Source: Corinectria fuckeliana
Taxonomy: Eukaryota; Ascomycota; Sordariomycetes; Hypocreales; Nectriaceae
Length of the DNA: 39,004 bases
Direction: 5' to 3'
NCBI GenBank assembly: GCA_019137255.1
Contig: WPDH01000193.1
Coordinates: forward strand, 1 to 39,004
The translations under genes and the position numbers were made by a program. The notes beneath the pieces were generated by a model that made no database searches, was not told the DNA's origin, and was given only the letters and a program-made list of their open reading frames with translations. The number at the start of each line of letters is the position of its first letter. Position 1 is the first letter of the stretch. Positions 31,977-39,004 of the stretch are shown here, in pieces.

Positions 31977-33132
31977 TCATAGCGCTCCAAACACTGTAAC
32001 AACACCAGACGTGCCACCGACGCAGAACTGGTCGCCCCAACCATCTTCCCTCCACGCCATACAGGTGATGACATTGTTCCTCGTCTTTTCCTTGCCGTCT
32101 CTCCCTACTGCTTTCCTCTTGGGCTCAAGCCCCTGGGGTCCCCACGGAACCATCACTTTGGCGACCAGCCGGCCTGTCAACAAGTCCCAAGCCCAGATCC
32201 TGCCCTGGCCGTTGGGCGCAGCGTCGCCGGCCATCTCGTCACCGGCAACAACGTACTTTTCTTTCCCCCCCAGCAGCGTCTGCAGGCGCAGGTTCTCGTT
32301 CCTCCACTCCGGGTGCGAGTACGCCCGCAGGCACGCGCCGTTGTCGCGGTCCAACAGCCGCAGCTTGCTGTCGAGGCTGGCGACGAGCACGGCGCGCCCG
32401 TCGCGCGTGAGGTTGACGCTCGTGACGCTCGCGCCGATGACGTCGGTCGTGCAGCGGCCCATGCGGACGTCGTAGGTGCGCACGCGGCCGTCGACGCTGC
32501 CGACGACGACTTCGGGCCCGCGGACGGCGAGCGAGGTGACGGCATCGCGCGCTTCGGTCAGCACCTGGATAGGCTTGTAGCTGTTGCTCTTGGTGTCCCA
32601 GATGCGGACGGTGGTGTCGAAGCCGCCGCTGACGACGAGGGAGTCGCCGTCGCCGGCGAAGCTGACGCAGTTGACGCGAGCCGAGTGGCTCTGGGCGTTG
32701 CCGCCGAAGCGACGGGTGGTGACGGCTGTGGCGACATCCCACAGGAATACAGTGCGGTCGCCGCCCGAGGAGACGAAGCGCTGGTTGTCAGCCGCGACGG
32801 CGAGGCTCAGGACCTCGTAGCCGTGGGCGGCATAGGTCTGGATGAGGCGGCCCTGGGGCACCGCGGGCTTGTAGTTGAGGTTCTCGCCGGGGAGGGCGGT
32901 GCTGGGGAAGGGGTTGTACAGGCGGATGGATCGGTCCGCGGAGCCGGTGAGGATATACGTCCCCGGCGAGGCTGAATATGCAACGGCGTGGACCGGGCCT
33001 ATGGATTCATCCGGGGGGTCAGCGCAAGCAGAGGAGAGGCGGATGAAGTGCGAAGCGAGGGGCACCGCTCCGGAAGCTGAGTGGGCAGTATGCGCTCATG
33101 AGGGCGGTGAAGCTTGAAGTCTCGCCGGCCAT
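31977..33132 (-). CDS. WD40 protein, WDR83/MORG1-like
   Basis: Exon 1 (33132-33066) and exon 2 (32998-31977), joined across a 67-nt intron (GTGCCC, CTGAC, ATAG), give 362 residues beginning MAGETSSFTALMSAYCPLS. The join restores the conserved first blade FRSGPVHAVAYSASPGTY then ILTGSADRSIRLYNP. Successive WD blades follow: FVSSGGDRTVFLWDV, LVVSGGFDTTVRIWDTKS, VVVGSVDGRVRTYDVRMG and VLVASLDSKLRLLDRDNG. After these come ENLRLQTLLGG and WAWDLLTGRLVAKV. This order and the YDVRMG segment match WDR83/MORG1, a scaffold described for MAPK modules and as a spliceosome-associated protein. In fungi the second role is more likely, by inference. The exon 1 frame is open back to 33219, so an earlier start is possible. 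The 5' splice site GTGCCC is weak. Confidence 0.82.
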
Positions 33133-35056
33133 GATGAGGCGAGGTTGAGAAGTGGGTGGTGAGCGAAACTGACCATTTGCGCCCAGCAGGTGGGCGGAAG
33201 GCTCATCGGGAAAACCCATCTTTGGAGACCGCCTTGTCCATTATCTCGCGGCCATGAGTCCCGGGCGTATGGGCAAGCTATTGCTGCAGATGAAGTATCT
33301 CCGTCCGGATATGCAAGCTGCCAAAGCGAGGCACGAAATATCTACAATTTGAACCTCGCCTGTCTGAATTCTGCCAAGGTACGTACCGAAATAGCTTAGT
33401 ACTACTAGTACCTAATTACTAAGTAGTTACACACCAGCTGTCTAAACTAGGCTTAGCGTCTCTACTTTCTTTCATCGTCGTCGTCCTGCATCATTCCGCG
33501 CGACATCGGAACTGCAACCATGACTGCAACCCATGTCGATCATCTATGTACGTATCTGCCCGACGTCAGGTGGAAGCAACTGCCGTAACAAGGAGCATAC
33601 TGGATAGCTAACAATGCCCAGAATTACAATATCGGAGACTCGGAACAGTCCACGTTAAGGTTAAGGTATCGAGAGGCATCACTAATAAGATACTCCAAAC
33701 AACATGAATACAAGACTCTCCAATCTCCTCAAGGCCGCTCTCTTCGCTCTCAGCCTCATTCACAACCAACACACATAACATACCTACCAGGCCAGTCAAC
33801 TACCGCCGCTACTGCCGACGACCACACCCACCAGGCCAACCAACCAACAAACAACAACGCATGCACAGCACTCACGAAACCAACACCAAGACCTGCTTTC
33901 ACAAGGGACCCCAATATTCGCCATCCCAGCCCCCTTTACATGCAACGCCCTCCTCAGAACCAATGTCTTCCTCCCACGAGGCACCCACCACCCACTTCTG
34001 CTCCGGCACTTTCATCCGCGCTCCCAACCTCCTACTAATGCAGTCACACGAGCCTATCCTTCGGCGTAGGCCAAATCCTCTGCTCTAGATACCCCCCCAT
34101 TGCTTGTTCGGGTCTAGCAAAAGGAGCACCTGTTGTCCCCTGCTCGCCTGACCATGTCAAGTCTCCAGGTACTTCGTCCAATTCCAGTTCCGCGTGCATA
34201 AGCTCGGGCGCGTCTACCAGACGCCACAGTCTCCGCAGCGGTGCCCAAGTCTCGAGGAAGAGCGCGCGCTTCTGATGGTGAGGGGTCCCGAGATACGCGG
34301 GCGCTCAAGGCCGGCCGCTTCGATCCGGCCCCAGTAGGAGCGGAGAGGTCCATGGGTCTAGAATTCACAGTCAGACCTGGCGGCAGGGGTTGCCCGGTTG
34401 CTGTATGTGACTACTTCGTACGAAGCATGTATACATACTCCGGCATACACACGTTTTGATGACAGTTCTATCAACCCTGGTTCCATTGCATCCGGACGTC
34501 CCCGTGAGGTTGAGTCTCTGTTTATGCACGCCGCATCAAGATATAGCTGCACTCCCCTGGTCAGTACTATACTTAGGCTTACAGGTGATGCGGTGAACCC
34601 TTCCACATCTTTGAAGTGGAATCCGGTACAAACGTCCGGATCGATTTGGACAATTCTCTAACCAGCTTGTCTATCGTAGGTAGCGGCCCATGCATGACGT
34701 CGTCACACATGATTCTTAAATTCATCCCAAGATGACAACCGGGACTCCATGTTTGCGGGCTAATACCCTGCCCCAAATTCCAAAACATCGACCAACTCCG
34801 ATCCCCGTATACAACATGATGAGAGCAACATATACACTGCGTAGCAAAGAATGCGAGGGTATGCTTCCCGTACTCTGAGAAACGAATGGGCCGTGTCGTC
34901 AGGCCGCCAGCATCTGCCATCCTGTGGCCCATCGCCTGTTCGAATGCCAGCACAATACAACGCCAGGTAATGCAAAACATAACAGGTAAGAAACTTTCAG
35001 CGCGGCATACCGCCTCACACAATCGTGTAGCTGCAACGCATGCCTGGCGTTTTCCT
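33133..35056. other. 1.9-kb intergenic region without recognised gene
   Basis: Short open frames on both strands show no domain or plausible splicing. From about 33400 to 34100 the sequence is CAACCA-rich. No RNA gene recognised by eye. The first part is promoter of the WDR83-like gene; the last part is the 3' flank of the Zn2Cys6 gene. Confidence 0.5.
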
Positions 35057-37990
35057 TCAGATGATCGCAGAGTAGATGGTATCCATGTCTTTGGGATAGA
35101 TACTCTCCATCGGGTTGCTAAATTGCCACCGGAGGCTCTGCATGTCCCCGTGTTCCTCAGCGCCATAAAAGATACGATATCCTTCGATAGGGCTTGTTGG
35201 CTGGTTACCTCGATCCCTGATTCGGAGCAACATCCCTAGGCGTCCTTCAATTGCATCTCGAGCGCTTCGAGAGTCCTCCCAGGTCGCCCCGATCGCATCC
35301 ACGATGCTCAGAGCTATCGTCACACTTTCGATCACGTCGCCTAGGTGACTAAGTCTGCCACTGGCCGTCAAGACGTCCACAGCTTCGGTTGTTGCCATGA
35401 CGATCACTGGAGGAAAGCCACCGATAGACTCCTGCCCGCTTCTGTGCAGTTGCAGGAGGGCCTTGGCCAGATCTAGGATTTTCGTCGAGTGGTCGAAGCA
35501 CCGCTGGACCCGGAGTGAGGCAGTTTGAGGAGAGGACCGACCGGCCGCGACACTGTGGCGGTTCAGCTTGATCATGGCATGGTTGTACAGGAAATGCATG
35601 GTCAAGAATGGGCCAAGCTCCTCTGCGTGTGTTGCGGATTCTAGGTTTAGGGGGTTAAATAGTAATCGAGAGGGCAGGGCGTGGTGCCAGTCCTGGATTC
35701 GCTTCAGTGTTCTCTGCGAAGACTCCGAGTCCGTATCCAACGACGAGGTACGATGGGCCGTTCGGTATATGCGAGAAACATCGGTAGACCAGATGTGTAC
35801 CATCTCGACAAGACACGCCGAAACTCCGATGTCTCTCTCTCTGCCGCTAGATAGGCTTGAAACGTATGGGTTGAACATTGGTGAGGAACTCTCGATCTCG
35901 CGCTCGAAGCTTTCTGGGTCGGCAGGAAGGCGGGTGTAAATATCCTCGGCGTTGATCATCGCAGGTCGGTCAGGGAAATGTCCGTTCAGACGCTCCAGCA
36001 TGAACAATGACCAGAACGTTCTTCTCCTAGCCTCTCGATAGCCCGCTCCACTCATGCCAAAGACGTAAGACGCCGAGGCCACCTCATGGGACTCCTCGAG
36101 CTCAACATGAAGCCTTAGACATGTGGTGGTAGCGACTGCTGCTGCAATTAATTCGTGTGCTTCCGGCATGCGGGAGATCGAGATGTAGTATATGGCGAGA
36201 TAGAACCTGCTCTGGACCAGTTGCAGACAGCTCACGGCTGTCACCCTTTGGGCGTAGTGTGCTACCTGGGCATATTCAAAGGCGATGGTTTTCGGTCCTC
36301 CAGACAAAGCCACTCCTACAGCCAGAATGCTGTACAAAAGCATCAGGTCCTCGGGACATTTTCGGTGGTTTGGGTTGGTAACCCAGGCTTTGAAATGAGC
36401 CTCGGGGATGAAGCGCAAGACCCTCTTGTTGTCGAGTTGGACAAAAAAGTGCGACATGACAGCTCGGATAGACTGAGGATCTGACAGAGAGGGATCGGTA
36501 CCCCAAGCTCGGCTCAGTACTTCGTCAGGGATACGGGCCAACTCAGCGGTCTCGTGGGGGGCAGGATATTGGTCTCGGGTTGGTTCAGCCGGGGCCATAG
36601 AGGCAAGCGGCTGCCCAGCGGGAACGTAGCTGTCGTATCCCACTCGGAGTCGCTTGCGAGAAGCTGGCTCTGGTGAAGGCCGACGCAGGGTAGTTCTCGG
36701 CGAGACCGGCGAACTGGTCTCGCTTTCAGATATTCGCATATCGTTCTGTCTAGATGGCCCGCTTAGTTTCCGCATGTCGTCGAGTTCCGCAGGTGGTGTT
36801 GACGGGGAATTGTGACCGCCTCTCGGACTAACACAAGAGTTAACCCCCACGGTTTCGAGCAGTATGTCGAGGAAATCAATGACTTACGCATTCTTGAACT
36901 TGCAAATTCGGCCGAACTTCTCACACTGGACGCAGCGGGGATAGTCCGGATCACATTTGATCTTCTTCTCCCGGCATGTCACGCAGGCAATTGCGAGTCG
37001 CTTCCGAGGCTTGCCTGCCTTGGTGACTCCCCAGTGCGCATTGACTGCTTCGCCATCGATGACCGTTTTGCAGTGGCTGCCGTCGTCGTAGAAGTAGCAC
37101 ATCCCTTCGCCAGGCACCTCGGCGGCTCGCACAAACCGAGGCAAGAAGTGAGTTCCAGTCCATATCTTGGGGCCCAGGCCATCTTTTGACAGGACACCTT
37201 CGGAGACGACGGTACTAGTCGGGGTTGGAGGAGGGTTCGGGGCTCCGTTGGTCGGCCTCTGGTCCGGATAGCTAGGAGCGGCACGGTCCTTGGGTCCGGG
37301 GAAGTGAAGTCGGAACTGGTCCTGTGGTGATCGGAAGGACTGGTCTCGAGATCCCAATGAGTAATCGTGCCGACCAGTGTCTTGTTGTATGGGCCATTTT
37401 CCAGCATGACTGTCCGCTCGTGAGGCCGGGCGAACGTGGTCGTCGTTGTGAAACCTGGGTGACTCGGGACCGGAGAAGGCTCTGGCCAAGCCATGGGGTG
37501 GGTGATGATGGTCCGAGTCGAACTTGGCATCGTAGGTGCTTCGCGTCTGCGACACGGGAGGAGAGAGGGTTTGCGAAAAGTATGAGGCCGGGTGGTGTCT
37601 GCCTCCGGAGGGTGCCCGGGGACGGTCCAAAGGTGAAGTTGCCGGGTAGGATCCAGGTCGATCCGAGACGGGAGAGTGGACGGGTCGCACAGGCGGTGGA
37701 GGCCCGAAGAGACTACTCAACGACGGCAACTGTTGTCGAGGAGTAGCTCGGGAAGCTGACTCTGGTCGACTTGGCCCTCCCTCCGCGCTCTGATCTGCAG
37801 ACATGTCGGCTGTCACGGTCTTCCCATACTTGGACATGGAAGGTGACGTGAGTGTTGGTGAGATCCAAGGTTGGTCCGCGGGCAGCGATGAGCTAGACGA
37901 GTATGACGAGGCGCCGGGGCTCACCAACTCTGGCGGGGTATTGGGGAGAGCCAAACGTGGACAAGAATCTAAAACAGGTAGGATCCCCAT
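35057..37990 (-). CDS. Zn2Cys6 transcription factor with fungal-specific regulatory domain
   Basis: Exon 1 (37990-36888) and exon 2 (36827-35057), joined across a 60-nt intron (GTAAGT to GTTAG), give 957 residues. A long disordered Pro/Ser/His-rich N-terminus (1 to about 270) precedes a conserved-looking segment (WTGTHFLPRFVRAAEVPG, CYFYDDGSHCKTVIDGEAVN, AHWGVTKAGKPRKRLAIA) and the binuclear zinc cluster with Cys336, 339, 346, 353, 356 and 363 (C-x2-C-x6-C-x6-C-x2-C-x6-C). The middle homology region lies in exon 2 (ILAVGVALSGGPKTIAFEYA, YREARRRTFWSLFMLERLNG, DRPAMINAEDIYTRLPADPE). The segment before the cluster recalls the RosA/NosA-type developmental regulators, a tentative resemblance from memory. 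The start is uncertain: ATGs at 37837 and 37804 are also in frame. Confidence 0.88.
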
Positions 37991-38646
37991 TGAGAGGATT
38001 ACTCGATGTATCTCGAGCAGCAAAAATGGAGCATATCTGAAGTTGAGAACACCGCCGTAGACGAGGTGAAGTGGTTGAACATCAGCCGGACACCAACTAG
38101 TGGAGAGGGGAACTGGCAGGCTTAGATATCCCCTCAGATATAACTACCGCACCAGCGGCGTCGATGTCTTAGGAAAAGCGTAATAATGCCAAGACAGACC
38201 ACACACAATGAAAGCACGGCGGGACCCCAATCCGGATAGTCGATATTACTAGGAAGACGCTGGATGGGAAGAGGGAGGGGACGTTGTGCCAATCTTAACA
38301 CGACCCAGACTGTCGGGAGGCGTTGGGCAAGTCGAGCGAGACGGGGGTGAATAGGAGGGCGGGGGAGCCCAGGTCGATTTTGGGCAGAGTTCGAGTGATG
38401 ATGGTTGACTTACAGGTGGATCGGGTCCAGACGGCGAGCAGGGCAGAAGGGGGAACAAGAAAGGAAGGTGGTGAAGAAAGGAGGATGGGAAACAAGTGAT
38501 AATATACCAAAGGAGAGAATGGGAATAACTAACTACTGTAGTCTAGACTAGAGACGGCTGAGGAGGCAAAGACCACCTCGTCCCCAGCAGGGCCAGCACA
38601 GGCAAACGGTCAGAGATGGACGAGCTGGATTAGTCTTGGCTCATTA
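37991..38646. promoter_or_regulatory. Upstream region of the Zn2Cys6 gene
   Basis: About 650 bases of leader and promoter. A 12-codon upstream ORF (ATG at 38034 reading down to a TAA ending at 37999, minus strand) lies 8 bases before the chosen start. No other gene recognised. Confidence 0.45.
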
Positions 38647-39004
38647 AGTCCCCCCCCCCACTTATGGACCGCCCCCCCTTCTAGACCACCTTTTCCACCA
38701 AAATATTAATACTTTAAAATTCTATATTAAATCAGATTAGTTACTAAAAATAGTAAAAAGTTAACTATATAATCTTAAATATAAAAAAGACTATCTTTAA
38801 GATTTTAAGACTTTTTACCTAAGAATAAGCTAATAATAAGAAAAAGAAAGTTAATTAAGATTTACTAGTAGTTTACTAGTAAGTCTTAACGGAAATTTAT
38901 TAGTACTAATTTTTAAAAATAGATAATAAAAATCTTTTAAAAATCTTATAATTTTTCACTAAAATCTAGTATTATAAAAATAGTTTTCTTTTAAAGATAA
39001 TCCT
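38647..39004. mobile_element. Candidate Fot/pogo-type transposon end with RIP-mutated interior
   Basis: A TA dinucleotide (38645-38646) precedes AGTCCCCCCCCCCACTTATG and then GACCGCCCCCCCTTCTAGACCACC, which resembles the C-rich inverted-repeat ends of fungal Fot/pogo (Tc1-mariner superfamily) elements that insert at TA. Within it, CTTATGGACCGCC and CTTCTAGACCACC form an imperfect direct repeat. From about 38697 the sequence becomes AT-rich with few CpA/TpG, like the block at the left end. The other end lies outside the window. Confidence 0.5.

Noticed and set aside
33133..35056. Possible small secreted protein or RNA genes in the 1.9-kb gap
   Set aside because: No signal peptide with a Cys-rich frame and no tRNA-like fold could be found by eye.
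1..39004. CRISPR arrays, operons or bacterial-type regulatory sites
   Set aside because: The window is fungal nuclear DNA with spliceosomal introns; no spaced repeat array was seen.

Overview
The window is nuclear DNA of a filamentous ascomycete (Pezizomycotina, most likely a sordariomycete). The evidence is short GT-AG introns (49-78 nt, often with CTAAC/CTGAC branch sites), fungal-type genes (GT15 mannosyltransferase, Zn2Cys6 regulator, LYS2-type aminoadipate reductase, LCCL membrane protein), and AT-rich blocks almost emptied of CpA/TpG, the mark of repeat-induced point mutation (RIP). Species cannot be named from the sequence alone.

Layout. (1) 1-6064: RIP-saturated, AT-rich transposon remains without genes, ending at a sharp border. 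A candidate Copia-like 3' LTR start lies near 5196. (2) 6065-15095: a 'gene graveyard' of four broken genes: a Helo-like/RGS fusion gene (+), a DUF7025-type AAA ATPase (-), a LYS2 alpha-aminoadipate reductase with two clean internal deletions (+), and a decayed member of a fungal STAND-like family (+). Their base composition is ordinary, so most damage is by deletion, frameshift and nonsense mutation rather than heavy RIP. (3) 15641-37990: eight intact genes: CutC-like protein (+), secreted alkaline phosphatase (-), queuine tRNA-ribosyltransferase accessory subunit QTRT2 (-), LCCL-domain membrane protein (+), a hydrolase-fold protein without a catalytic triad (+), gamma-tubulin complex protein GCP5-like (-), KTR/KRE2-type alpha-1,2-mannosyltransferase (+), WDR83/MORG1-like WD40 protein (-), and a large Zn2Cys6 transcription factor (-); counting the hydrolase-fold protein this makes nine coding genes. 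(4) 38647-39004: the end of what looks like a Fot/pogo-type DNA transposon followed by a second RIP-mutated AT-rich stretch that runs off the window.

The intact genes are housekeeping functions in unrelated pathways (metal handling, phosphate scavenging, tRNA modification, microtubule nucleation, glycosylation, splicing/MAPK scaffolding) and do not form a biosynthetic cluster. Splice models were built by hand; for the alkaline phosphatase, QTRT2, GCP5, mannosyltransferase, WDR83 and Zn2Cys6 genes the summed exons are a multiple of three and rejoin conserved protein sequence.

The most interesting items are the Helo-like + RGS domain combination, the LYS2 copy that has lost its adenylation core and part of its reductase domain but keeps both introns and a Gcn4/CPC1-type promoter site, the triad-less hydrolase, and the clustering of four dead genes directly beside a RIP border. 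I see no new defence-type system, CRISPR array or RNA gene.
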